Below are positions 25,903-34,366 of a stretch of DNA of 64,000 nt, piece after piece (position 1 is the first letter of the stretch; each line of letters starts with the position of its first letter). A model generated the notes under the pieces. It had not been told where the DNA came from, made no database searches, and saw nothing but the letters and a program-made list of their open reading frames with translations. This DNA comes from Nocardioides eburneiflavus (GTDB lineage Bacteria > Actinomycetota > Actinomycetes > Propionibacteriales > Nocardioidaceae): contig NZ_SRRO01000001.1 of NCBI RefSeq assembly GCF_004785795.1, positions 4,464,001-4,528,000 on the forward strand, read 5' to 3'. The position numbers and the translations under genes were made by a program.

Positions 25903-25997
25903 GGCCGGAGCCTAGCCCACGGCACCGGGCGTGCTGGGCCGCCGGCCCCGCGGGATAGCCTGCGGACCGCACACGTCGACCCTCAGGAGGTTCCATC

Positions 25998-27794
25998 GTG
26001 CGGGAGTTCTCCACGCCACTCTCCATCTCGATCCCGACGACCGGGAACCTCACCGACGACGTCGTCGCCAACGCGCGCGACCACGCGGACACCGCGGTCT
26101 TCAGCCGGGCCACGTCCGACGGTTGGGTCGACGTGACGGCCGCGCAGTTCCATGTGGAGGTCTGCGCCGCCGCGAAGGGCCTGGTCGCCGCGGGGGTCGA
26201 GCCCGGCGACCGCGTCGCCCTGCTGTCGAAGACCCGCTACGAGTGGACGGTCCTCGACTACGCCATCTGGTTCGCCGGCGCCGTGACCGTGCCGATCTAC
26301 GAGACGTCCTCCGCCGAGCAGATCGGCTGGATCCTCCAGGACTCCGGCGCCCGTGCCGTGGTGGCCGAGGGGCCCGACCACCTCGCGCGGGTCCGCGAGG
26401 CCCGCCGGGCCGGCGACCTCGGCGAGCTCCAGCACGTCTGGTCGATCCAGGACAACGCGGTCGACGTCCTCGGCCGTCTCGGCTCCGACATCTCCGACGA
26501 GGTGCTCGAGGAGCGCCGCACCGGCGCCACCCCCCTCGACCTGGCCACCCTGATCTACACGAGCGGGACCACGGGCAAGCCCAAGGGCTGCATGATCACC
26601 CACGGCAACTTCATGTTCGAGCTGGGCGTCGCGGTCGACGAGCTGCACGAGCTCTTCGACGCCGACGACTCCTCCACGCTCCTCTTCCTGCCCCTCGCCC
26701 ACGTCTTCGCCCGGATCATCCAGATCGGCGCCGTCAGGAGCCGCACCCGTCTGGGCCACAGCGCCGACATCAAGAACCTCGTCGCCGACCTCGGCGAGTT
26801 CAAGCCGTCGTTCATCCTGGCCGTCCCCCGGGTCTTCGAGAAGGTCTTCAACACCGCCTCGCAGCGCGCGACCGCCGACGGGCGCGGTCGCATCTTCGAC
26901 CGCGCCGCCGACACGGCGATCGCCTGGTCGCGCGCGCTGGACGGCAAGCGCGTCCCCGTCCGCCTGCGCGCGCAGCACGCGCTGTTCGACCGCCTCGTCT
27001 ACGGCAAGCTCCGCCAGGCGCTCGGCGGCAGCTGCACGTACGCCGTCTCCGGCGGCGCGCCGCTGGGCGACCGCCTCGGTCACTTCTACCGCGGCATCGG
27101 CCTCACGGTGCTGGAGGGCTACGGCCTCACCGAGACGACCGCCGCGCTCTGCGTGAACCTGCCGGACGCGCAGAAGATCGGGACGGTCGGCCGGCCGATC
27201 CCCGGCACGAGCGTACGGGTGGCCGACGACGGCGAGCTCCTCTTCCGCGGCGGCCAGGTGTTCGCCGGCTACTGGGGCAACGAGACGGCCACGGCGGAGG
27301 CGCTGGACCGCAACGGCTGGTTCCACACCGGCGACGTCGGCGAGGTCGACGACGAGGGCTTCGTGCGGATCACCGGTCGCAAGAAGGAGATCATCGTGAC
27401 CGCGGGCGGCAAGAACGTCGCCCCGGCGGTGCTCGAGGACCGGCTGCGCGCCCACTCGCTGGTCGACCAGTGCCTCGTCGTCGGCGACGGGCAGCCGTTC
27501 ATCGGCGCCCTCGTCACGATCGACCGCGAGACCTTCCCCGCCTGGGCCGAGCAGCACGGCAAGGACGACGACCTTGCCCGCCTGGTCGACGACCCAGACC
27601 TCGTCGCCGCGGTCCAGGAGGCCGTCGACGAGGCCAACAAGGCGGTGTCCAAGGCTGAGGCCATCCGCAAGTTCACGATCCTGCCCGGCGAGTGGACCGA
27701 GGAGGGCGGGCAGCTCACCCCCAGCCTGAAGCTGAAGCGTCGCGTCGTCATGCGTGAGTCGCGCGATGAGATCGAGGCGCTCTACCTCGGTTGA
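25998..27794 (+). CDS. fadD15: Long-chain fatty-acid-CoA ligase
   Basis: AMP-forming acyl-CoA synthetase of 598 residues from a GTG. The P-loop LIYTSGTTGKPKGCMITHGN is near 185-204; EGYGLTETTAALCVN is motif A5; WFHTGDVGEVDDEGFVRITGRKKEIIVTAGG is the hinge/C-terminal lid with catalytic Lys downstream. The length and early segments (VTVPIYETSSAEQIGWIL) fit the FadD15/FAA1-like long-chain group, and the mycobacterial fadD15 is in the same gene neighbourhood, hence the symbol. It activates fatty acids for lipid synthesis or degradation in the cytoplasm. Confidence 0.87.
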   Translation: MREFSTPLSISIPTTGNLTDDVVANARDHADTAVFSRATSDGWVDVTAAQFHVEVCAAAKGLVAAGVEPGDRVALLSKTRYEWTVLDYAIWFAGAVTVPIYETSSAEQIGWILQDSGARAVVAEGPDHLARVREARRAGDLGELQHVWSIQDNAVDVLGRLGSDISDEVLEERRTGATPLDLATLIYTSGTTGKPKGCMITHGNFMFELGVAVDELHELFDADDSSTLLFLPLAHVFARIIQIGAVRSRTRLGHSADIKNLVADLGEFKPSFILAVPRVFEKVFNTASQRATADGRGRIFDRAADTAIAWSRALDGKRVPVRLRAQHALFDRLVYGKLRQALGGSCTYAVSGGAPLGDRLGHFYRGIGLTVLEGYGLTETTAALCVNLPDAQKIGTVGRPIPGTSVRVADDGELLFRGGQVFAGYWGNETATAEALDRNGWFHTGDVGEVDDEGFVRITGRKKEIIVTAGGKNVAPAVLEDRLRAHSLVDQCLVVGDGQPFIGALVTIDRETFPAWAEQHGKDDDLARLVDDPDLVAAVQEAVDEANKAVSKAEAIRKFTILPGEWTEEGGQLTPSLKLKRRVVMRESRDEIEALYLG

Positions 27795-27850
27795 GCCGTC
27801 TGGACTGGGCCGTCCGGAGGAGGCTCGGGCTAGTACCTGACCAGGGGCCG

Positions 27851-27870
27851 AGTAGTCACAACGGACTACT
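27851..27870 (+). promoter_or_regulatory. Perfect palindromic operator upstream of cpaB
   Basis: AGTAGTC-ACAACG-GACTACT: 7-bp perfect inverted arms with a 6-bp spacer, ending 188 bp before cpaB. The core TAGTCACAAnGGACTA is shared with sites at 36610 and 46694. A TAGATT candidate -10 box is at 27932. The rest of this 264-bp gap holds a cruciform-like GAGCC/GGCTC stretch right after fadD and the stem-loop at 27959. The likely regulator is the response regulator at 35916 (inference). Confidence 0.7.
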
Positions 27871-27958
27871 CCGGGGCCATGTTCGGGTGGTTTGCGAGGT
27901 TTAGCCCGCGGACCCGATTGCGCGCCCCTAGATTCGGGTCGCTGGGACGGACATCGGG

Positions 27959-28009
27959 ACCCTCCCGCGATCGGGAAGCGGATGTGCGCTCCGCCGATCG
28001 GGAGGGTCT
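27959..28009 (+). other. Long stem-loop in the cpaB leader
   Basis: GACCCTCCCG (27959-27968) pairs with CGGGAGGGTC (28000-28009), and after a 2-nt bulge ATCGG pairs with CCGAT, giving a 15-bp stem around a 19-nt apex that can itself pair GCGGA with TCCGC. It lies 49 bp before cpaB, downstream of the probable promoter, so it would be in the 5' leader of the pilus operon mRNA. No T-tract follows, which argues against a simple terminator. Confidence 0.55.
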
Positions 28010-28058
28010 CATCCGGCCGAGTGACCACGAACTCAGGTTCCCGACCGAAGGATCCCCC

Positions 28059-28838
28059 ATGGCTCGCCGCTCCGTTCTTCTCATCGTTGCGGTGCTGATC
28101 GCACTGATCGGCACGGCCCTGATCGTGCTCTACGTCCAGGGCATCGACGAACGCGCCACCGAGGGCCAGGAGCTCGTCGAGGTCCTCGTCGCCACCGAGG
28201 CGCTGGAGGCCGGCGAGTCCGTCTCGGCCGCGCAGGAGGCGGGCAAGTTCGACACGAAGGAGGTGCGACGCACCGACGTCGTCGACGGAGCCCTCTCCTC
28301 GACCGGCTCGATCTCCGATCTCGTCGCGACGGGGCCGATCTATCCCGGCGAGCAGCTCATCGCCAAGAAGTTCGGCACGTTGGGCGACACCGACTCGCTC
28401 GTGATCCCGGATGACAAGATGGCGATCTCGGTCGAGCTCACGGACTGGGAGCGCGTGGCGGGCTTCGTCAACCCCGGCAACGAGGTGGCCATCTTCGCCA
28501 CCGCCGTCGGCCCGGTACGGATCGACGCGGAAGGTCAGGAGACCAAGCTGGGCGACTGGACGCGCGTCGTCCTCCCCCGCGTCCCCGTCGTGGGCGTGGG
28601 CACCACGAGCGTCACGTCCCGCACGACGAGGAGCGAGGACGGTGACACCGCGACCGAGGAGGTGGCGCGCACCATCCTGACCATCGCCGTCACGCAGGCC
28701 GAAGCCGAGAAGCTGATCCACGCCGACCGCACCACCGAGCTCACCTTCGGCCTGCTCACCGATGAGACGGACACGCAGGACGAGCCCGGGATCGGCCTCG
28801 GCGGCGTGATGCCCGAGATCTTCAGGGCGCGGCCGTGA
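28059..28838 (+). CDS. cpaB: CpaB/RcpC-like SAF-domain pilus assembly protein
   Basis: Protein of 259 residues from the ATG at 28059; the open frame upstream reads through the leader stem-loop. One N-terminal membrane helix (SVLLIVAVLIALIGTALIVLYVQG), then an SAF-type domain: EVLVATEALEAGESV, followed by GPIYPGEQLIAKKF, the two SAF halves. The domain is extracytoplasmic and, in Tad systems, helps assembly of the pilus envelope channel, here without a secretin. It is the first gene of the main tad operon, and overlaps the next by GTGA. Confidence 0.82.
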   Translation: MARRSVLLIVAVLIALIGTALIVLYVQGIDERATEGQELVEVLVATEALEAGESVSAAQEAGKFDTKEVRRTDVVDGALSSTGSISDLVATGPIYPGEQLIAKKFGTLGDTDSLVIPDDKMAISVELTDWERVAGFVNPGNEVAIFATAVGPVRIDAEGQETKLGDWTRVVLPRVPVVGVGTTSVTSRTTRSEDGDTATEEVARTILTIAVTQAEAEKLIHADRTTELTFGLLTDETDTQDEPGIGLGGVMPEIFRARP

Positions 28839-30073
28839 CCGCCATCCTCGAACCCGACGTCGCGCAGGCGAGCATCCTGCAGGCGATGCTCCACGGCTCG
28901 GTCTCGTTCCGCGACATGGACGCGCTGCGCGACCACCTCGAAGCGACGCCCAACGAGTTCGCCGTGGTGATCGGGCCCTCCGTCGCCGGCGACTTCGCCG
29001 CGGAGTTCGCCCAGTGGGCACGCGTCCAGCGACCGGACCTCGGCGTGATCCTGCTGCGCAACACGGTCGACAGCGACGCCTTGGCCCTGGCCCTGCGCAG
29101 CGGCATGCGCGAGGTCGTCGGTGCCCGCGACCTGGCCGGCGTCACCACCGCCGTCCAGCGGGCCCGGAGCGTGGCCAGCGCGATCGGCCAGACCCTGATG
29201 GGCGAAGCCCAGGCCGCGGCCAACGCTGTGAAGGCCGAGATCGCCGCCGAGGCAGCCGCCGCCCAGGCCGCTGCCGAGGCGCCGGTCGGTCGCCTGCACA
29301 CCGTGTTCTCGACCAAGGGGGGCGTCGGCAAGAGCCTGGTCGCCACCAACCTCGCGGTGGCGATGGCCGATGCGGGCAGCAAGGTGTGCCTGGTCGACCT
29401 CGACGTCAACAGCGGCGACGTCGCCATCATGCTGCAACTGAACCCCACCCGGACGATCAACGACTTGGCCGGCTTCCAGGGCGTCGTCGACGACGGTGCC
29501 GTCGACTCCGTGCTGACCAGGTACTCCGACAACCTCTCGATCGTGGCGGCTCCGATCCGTCTCGACAGTCCCGAACAGGCGACCGCCGAGGACATCGGCA
29601 AGCTGCTCGACGCGCTGAAGTACCGCTTCGACGCCGTCGTGGTCGACACGTCCGGGGTCTTCGACGACCAGGCGCTGACCGCGCTCGACCGCAGCGACAC
29701 GATCGTCCTCGTCGGCACCCTCGACATCCCAGCGCTCAAGGGGCTCAAGCTGGCGACCAACACGCTGGACCTGCTGAACTTCGGCAAGGACTCGTGGCGG
29801 TTCGTGCTCAACCGCGCCGACGGCCGGGTCGGCCTCTCGGTCGACGAGTACGAGTCCACCCTGGGCCTCAAGGCCGCACTGACCCTCGTGTCGGCCAACG
29901 AGGTCCTCAACGCCGTCAACCGGGGCGAGCCCTTGGTGCGTGCCTACTCGGGGCACCAGAACAGCAAGGGCCTGGTGCGCTTCGCCGCCACGCTCACCGA
30001 TTCCTCGACCTCCGCAGCAACCTCGGAGTCCGGCGCGCGCAAGGCCGGCCGGCTCCGTCTCAGGAAGGGCTGA
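28835..30073 (+). CDS. cpaE: CpaE/TadZ-like ATPase
   Basis: Protein of 412 residues. Residues 1-115 resemble a degenerate receiver domain (MTAILEPDVAQASILQAML; no phosphoacceptor context), followed by an Ala-rich linker (AEIAAEAAAAQAAAEAP) and a MinD/ParA-like ATPase with FSTKGGVGKSLVATNLAVAM (deviant Walker A), LVDLDVNSGDVA and VVDTSGVFDD. TadZ proteins localise the pilus machinery at the pole. The C-terminal ~40 residues are Ser/Thr/Ala-rich and basic. It overlaps cpaB by 4 bp and is followed by tadA after 2 bp. Confidence 0.85.
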   Translation: MTAILEPDVAQASILQAMLHGSVSFRDMDALRDHLEATPNEFAVVIGPSVAGDFAAEFAQWARVQRPDLGVILLRNTVDSDALALALRSGMREVVGARDLAGVTTAVQRARSVASAIGQTLMGEAQAAANAVKAEIAAEAAAAQAAAEAPVGRLHTVFSTKGGVGKSLVATNLAVAMADAGSKVCLVDLDVNSGDVAIMLQLNPTRTINDLAGFQGVVDDGAVDSVLTRYSDNLSIVAAPIRLDSPEQATAEDIGKLLDALKYRFDAVVVDTSGVFDDQALTALDRSDTIVLVGTLDIPALKGLKLATNTLDLLNFGKDSWRFVLNRADGRVGLSVDEYESTLGLKAALTLVSANEVLNAVNRGEPLVRAYSGHQNSKGLVRFAATLTDSSTSAATSESGARKAGRLRLRKG

Positions 30074-30075
30074 CC

Positions 30076-31533
30076 ATGGGACTCAGCGACCGACTCGCCG
30101 CCGCCACGCGTCACAGCGCCAACGGGGCCGCCAACGCGACTGCCACCGAGCAGGAGCGGCCCAACGGCGCCGCGCCCGCCGGCGAAGCACCCGGCTCGGC
30201 GGTCACCTCTGCGTCGAGCCTCGCGGCCCGTCGCAAGCAGAAGTCGCCGGAGGGCACTGACCCCTTCCGCGACCTGAAGCGCGTGGTCCATGCCCGGTTG
30301 GTGGAGTCGATCGGCCCGAAGCTCTACGACGCCAACATGACGCAGTCGGAGCTCGAGCAGCAGGTGCGGCTCGCACTGCAGACGACGCTCGCCGACACCG
30401 ACATGCCGATGACCTCAGCCGATCGCACCCGGATCGCGCAGGAGATCGCAGACGACATCCTCGGCTACGGGCCGATCGAGCCCCTGCTGCGCGACCCGAG
30501 CCTGTCCGAGGTGATGGTCAACTCCTTCCAGGACATCTTCGTCGAGCGGAGCGGCAAGCTGGTCAAGGTCGAGACCTCGTTCACCGACGAGGCCCACCTG
30601 CGGCGCACCATCGACAAGATCGTGAGCAAGATCGGCCGACGTGTCGACGAGACCAGCCCGATGGTGGACGCCCGCCTGCCTGACGGCAGCCGTGTGAACG
30701 CCATCATCCCCCCGCTCGCGCTCGACGGATCCAAGCTCACCATCCGCAAGTTCTCCGAGGACCCCTACACCGTGGACGACCTGATCGGGTTCGGCACGTT
30801 GACCCGCCAGTCGGCCGACCTCCTCGCCGGATGTGTCAAGGGTCGGCTCAACATCCTCGTCTCCGGAGGAACGGGCGCAGGCAAGACGACGACCCTGAAC
30901 GTCCTCTCGTCGTTCATCCCCGAGGACGAGCGCATCGTCACGATCGAGGACGCTGCCGAGCTCCGTCTCGTCCAGGACCACGTGCTGCGGCTCGAGTCGC
31001 GCCCGCCCAACATCGAGGGCAAGGGCGCGGTGACGATCCGCGACCTGGTCAAGAACTCGCTGCGCATGCGCCCTGACCGCGTCGTCGTCGGTGAGATCCG
31101 TGATGCCGCCGCGCTCGACATGCTCCAGGCCATGAACACCGGCCACGACGGCTCCATCTCGACCCTTCACGCCAACACGCCTCGAGACGCACTGGCGCGT
31201 CTCGAGACCATGGTGCTGATGGCGGGCATGGACCTCCCGGTGCGCGCCATCCGCGAGCAGGTGGCCAGTGCCGTCGACCTGATCATCCAGCAGTCCCGTC
31301 TCAAGGACGGCACCCGCCGGATCACCGCCATCACCGAGATCGTCGGGATGGAGGGCGACATCATCACCACCCAGGACGTCTTCCTCTTCGACTATGCCGC
31401 CGGTGTGGACGAGATGGGCAAGTTCAAGGGCGGGCTGGTCTCCACCGGCCTGCGTCCCCGCTTCATCGAGCGCCTCCAGGACCACGGAGTCCACATGGAC
31501 CCGGCGATCTTCGCCAGCGGCGGACGACGATGA
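30076..31533 (+). CDS. tadA: TadA/CpaF secretion ATPase
   Basis: Hexameric type II/IV secretion-type ATPase that powers Flp pilus assembly at the cytoplasmic membrane; 485 residues. The N-terminal ~70 residues are polar. LVSGGTGAGKTTTLNVL is Walker A, TIEDAAELRL the Asp box, RMRPDRVVVGEIRDAAALDML Walker B, and GHDGSISTLHAN the His box. ATG at 30076 follows the cpaE stop by 2 bp; the longer upstream frame is a shadow of cpaE. Its stop overlaps the tadB start (ATGA). Confidence 0.92.
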   Translation: MGLSDRLAAATRHSANGAANATATEQERPNGAAPAGEAPGSAVTSASSLAARRKQKSPEGTDPFRDLKRVVHARLVESIGPKLYDANMTQSELEQQVRLALQTTLADTDMPMTSADRTRIAQEIADDILGYGPIEPLLRDPSLSEVMVNSFQDIFVERSGKLVKVETSFTDEAHLRRTIDKIVSKIGRRVDETSPMVDARLPDGSRVNAIIPPLALDGSKLTIRKFSEDPYTVDDLIGFGTLTRQSADLLAGCVKGRLNILVSGGTGAGKTTTLNVLSSFIPEDERIVTIEDAAELRLVQDHVLRLESRPPNIEGKGAVTIRDLVKNSLRMRPDRVVVGEIRDAAALDMLQAMNTGHDGSISTLHANTPRDALARLETMVLMAGMDLPVRAIREQVASAVDLIIQQSRLKDGTRRITAITEIVGMEGDIITTQDVFLFDYAAGVDEMGKFKGGLVSTGLRPRFIERLQDHGVHMDPAIFASGGRR

Positions 31534-33425
31534 GCACGCTCGTCGGCAGGATCGCCGCCGGCGCGGCGGCGGGCGTCGCCCTGCTGCTGGCGACGCCTCT
31601 GCCGTCCCACGCCGCCGACGAGATCACGATCGACCACGTCGCAGTCACCGAGGGCACCGTCGACCTCCTGCTCTCGGTCGACCGCCTCCCTGGTGGACCC
31701 GACGTCGACGCAGACGCAGTCGAGGTGGCCGTGGAGGGACGGGCCGTGGCCTCGACTGTGAAGGCCGTGGCAGCCGGCGACATCGATCGCTCGACGATGC
31801 TCGTGCTCGACGCGAGCAACAGCATGCAGCGCGGCGGCAAGTTCGACGCCGCCCGAGCCGCGGTAGACGCGTACCTCTCAGCGGCTCCGGAGGACGTGCG
31901 CATCGGCCTGGTGGCGTTCGCCGGCAAGGTGTCCACCACCATCGACCCGACCACCGACCATGCAGCGGTCGAGGACGCCCTCGCCGGGATCAGCCTCAAG
32001 CGCGGAACCAGCGTCTACGACGGCATCGACGCCGGAATGGCGGCGCTGGGCACGGACGGGTCCCGGTCCATCCTGGTGCTCTCCGACGGTGCCGACACCG
32101 GCAGCACGACCACGCTGGAGGTCCTGTCCCGCCAGGCCGCCGACGCCGGTGTGGTGATCGACGTCGTCTCACTCGCCTCAGCCGACCGCGCTGCCGAGCT
32201 CGCGGGGCTCGCGGACGCGACCCAGGGCGCGGTCATCCCAGCCGACCCGGCAGCTCTCGCCACGGTCTTCTCCCAGCAGGCCGACGCGCTCTCGCAGCAG
32301 CTGCTGATCACGTTCGAGCCGCCTGCGGACGTCACCGCGGACGCCACGGTCGACGTCTCGGTGACCTCGCAGGGTGAGACCTACAACGACTCGGCGCTGA
32401 TGACGCTCCCCGACAACGGGACGCAGCTCGACGTCGTCGAGTCCGGCGAGGCCCTCATCAGCCGGCCTGTCATGCTCATGGGCGCCCTCGCCCTCGCGCT
32501 GGGCCTGGGCGGCATCCTGGTCACGGTCCTGGTCGGCGCGACCGACGGGCGGTCCAGCACCGAGCGGCGCCTCGACAACTACTTCGGCGAGGACGGCAAG
32601 TCGGGAGGGCACCGCGGCTCAGCTGCCAGGACCGACATCAAGGGGTCCGCTGTCGCGGTCGCGGACAAGGTGGTGACCGCCGACCTCGAGACGCGCATCT
32701 CACAGCGACTGACCGGCGCCGGCTCTGCGCTCACCGCTGCCGAGTGGTTGCTGCTCCACGCCGGAGTCGCCGTCGGAGGTGCGGTCGTCGGCTTCCTGAT
32801 GGGCGGCGGCGCACTGGCCGTGCTCGGGCTGGTCCTCGGAGCCGTCCTGCCGTGGATCTACCTGAGGTTCCGCCACAAGAGGCGGCTCAACAAGTTCAAC
32901 GCCAACCTCGCCCAGTCCCTGGGGCTCATGGCAGGCGGCCTCCAGGCGGGACTCTCGCTGCCGCAGGCCGTTGACACCGTGGTGCGCGAGGGGAACGAGC
33001 CCATCGCCGGCGAGTTCAAGCGCGCCCTCATCGAGCAGCGCCTGGGCATCGACATCACGGACGCGATGGAGGGCATCGGTCAACGGATGGAGAGCCAGGA
33101 CTTCACGTGGGTCGTCATGGCCATCCGCATCCAGCGCGAGGTCGGCGGCAACCTCGCGGAGATCCTGCACACCGTGTCCGACACGCTGCGTGAGCGCGAG
33201 TACCTGCGCCGCCAGGTCAAGGCACTCAGTGCGGAGGGACGCATGTCGGCCTGGATCCTCGGCGCCCTTCCGGTGGGCATGTTCGGCTACATGCTCATGG
33301 CCAACCGCAAGTACGTGGAGCCGCTCTACACGACGGGGATCGGATGGGCCATGCTTGCAGCGGCAACGGTTCTGCTGAGCGTAGGGAGCTTCTTCATGGC
33401 AAAGCTGGCCAAGGTGGAGGTCTGA
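31530..33425 (+). CDS. tadB: VWA domain-TadB fusion (type II secretion F-family platform protein)
   Basis: Protein of 631 residues joining two modules. Signal peptide (AAGVALLLATPLPSHA) and an extracytoplasmic von Willebrand A domain at ~85-270 with an intact metal site: VLDASNSM (DxSxS), the Thr in KRGTSVYDG, and LSDGADTG. A membrane helix (MLMGALALALGLGGILVTVL, ~312-331) leads to the TadB module: two hydrophobic segments, the cytoplasmic T2SSF domain (NLAQSLGLMAGGLQAGLSL, GGNLAEILHTVSDTLREREYLRRQVKALSAEGR), and two final helices. TadB is the platform for TadA. The VWA part would face outside, where it could bind pilin or a ligand. Confidence 0.87.
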   Translation: MSTLVGRIAAGAAAGVALLLATPLPSHAADEITIDHVAVTEGTVDLLLSVDRLPGGPDVDADAVEVAVEGRAVASTVKAVAAGDIDRSTMLVLDASNSMQRGGKFDAARAAVDAYLSAAPEDVRIGLVAFAGKVSTTIDPTTDHAAVEDALAGISLKRGTSVYDGIDAGMAALGTDGSRSILVLSDGADTGSTTTLEVLSRQAADAGVVIDVVSLASADRAAELAGLADATQGAVIPADPAALATVFSQQADALSQQLLITFEPPADVTADATVDVSVTSQGETYNDSALMTLPDNGTQLDVVESGEALISRPVMLMGALALALGLGGILVTVLVGATDGRSSTERRLDNYFGEDGKSGGHRGSAARTDIKGSAVAVADKVVTADLETRISQRLTGAGSALTAAEWLLLHAGVAVGGAVVGFLMGGGALAVLGLVLGAVLPWIYLRFRHKRRLNKFNANLAQSLGLMAGGLQAGLSLPQAVDTVVREGNEPIAGEFKRALIEQRLGIDITDAMEGIGQRMESQDFTWVVMAIRIQREVGGNLAEILHTVSDTLREREYLRRQVKALSAEGRMSAWILGALPVGMFGYMLMANRKYVEPLYTTGIGWAMLAAATVLLSVGSFFMAKLAKVEV

Positions 33426-33426
33426 G

Positions 33427-34359
33427 ATGATGTCTCCGATGCTGATGCTCGGCGCCGGGTTGCTGTTCCTCGCCGGAACGCTCGCTCTCTCCCTGATCGG
33501 CGTGGCGACGTCCGAGCGCCGCGGTGTCGCGCGCTCCGTTGCAGCCATCAACGCCCTCGACGCAGCGCCCGACGTCATCAAGGAGGAGCTCGAGCGGCCC
33601 TTCAGCGAGCGGGTGCTCGCGCCCCTCGGCGATCGCTTCGTGGGCATAGGTCGCAAGGTGGCGGGCGCCGACACTGCGAAGAAGATCCAGCACCGACTCG
33701 ACATCGCCGGCAATCCCGCGGGATGGGACGTCAACCGCATCCTCGGGCTGAAGGTGCTCGGGCTGGGCGTCTTCGGCGTGCTCGGCTTCCTCTACATCTC
33801 GGCGACCGATTGGCCCATCGTCCGCGTGGTCCTCGCAACGGTCGCGCTCGGCGCGTTCGGCTACCTCCTGCCCAACATCCTGCTCTACAACGCCGGCCAG
33901 AAGCGCGAGGCGCTGATGCGCAGGTCCCTCCCCGACGCGCTCGACCTGCTCACTGTCTCTGTCGAGGCCGGACTCGGCTTCGACTCAGCCGTCGGACGCG
34001 TCGCCCGCAACACCGAAGGCCCCCTCGCACAGGAGTTCGGCCGTCTGCTCCAGGAGATGCAGATCGGCGTCGGCCGAGTCCAAGCCATGCGCAGCATGGC
34101 CGAACGGTCCTCCCTGGACGACCTTCGGTCCTTCTGCACGTCGATGGTGCAGGCGGACAGTCTCGGCATCCCCATCGGCCGGGTGCTGCGCGTCCAGAGC
34201 CAGGAGATGCGCACCAAGCGCCGCCAGCGAGCCGAGGAGAAGGCCCAGCAGGTGCCGGTGAAGATCATGGTGCCGCTCGTCCTGTTCATCCTGCCGTGCC
34301 TGTTCATCATCGTCATGGGCCCTGCGGCCATCGGGATGATGGAAGCCTTCGGCAGCTAG
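33427..34359 (+). CDS. tadC: TadC, type II secretion F-family platform protein
   Basis: Protein of 310 residues. An N-terminal membrane helix (MLMLGAGLLFLAGTLALSLIG), a hydrophobic pair in the middle (ILGLKVLGLGVFGVLGFLYI and VVLATVALGAFGYLLPNILL), then the cytoplasmic T2SSF domain (RSLPDALDLLTVSVEAGLGFDSAVGRVA, SLGIPIGRVLRVQSQEMRTKRRQRAEEKAQ) and a last helix. It is the second platform protein pairing with TadB. It begins 1 bp after the tadB stop. ATG at 33427 or the next codon. Confidence 0.88.
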   Translation: MMSPMLMLGAGLLFLAGTLALSLIGVATSERRGVARSVAAINALDAAPDVIKEELERPFSERVLAPLGDRFVGIGRKVAGADTAKKIQHRLDIAGNPAGWDVNRILGLKVLGLGVFGVLGFLYISATDWPIVRVVLATVALGAFGYLLPNILLYNAGQKREALMRRSLPDALDLLTVSVEAGLGFDSAVGRVARNTEGPLAQEFGRLLQEMQIGVGRVQAMRSMAERSSLDDLRSFCTSMVQADSLGIPIGRVLRVQSQEMRTKRRQRAEEKAQQVPVKIMVPLVLFILPCLFIIVMGPAAIGMMEAFGS

Positions 34360-34366
34360 GCCCCCG

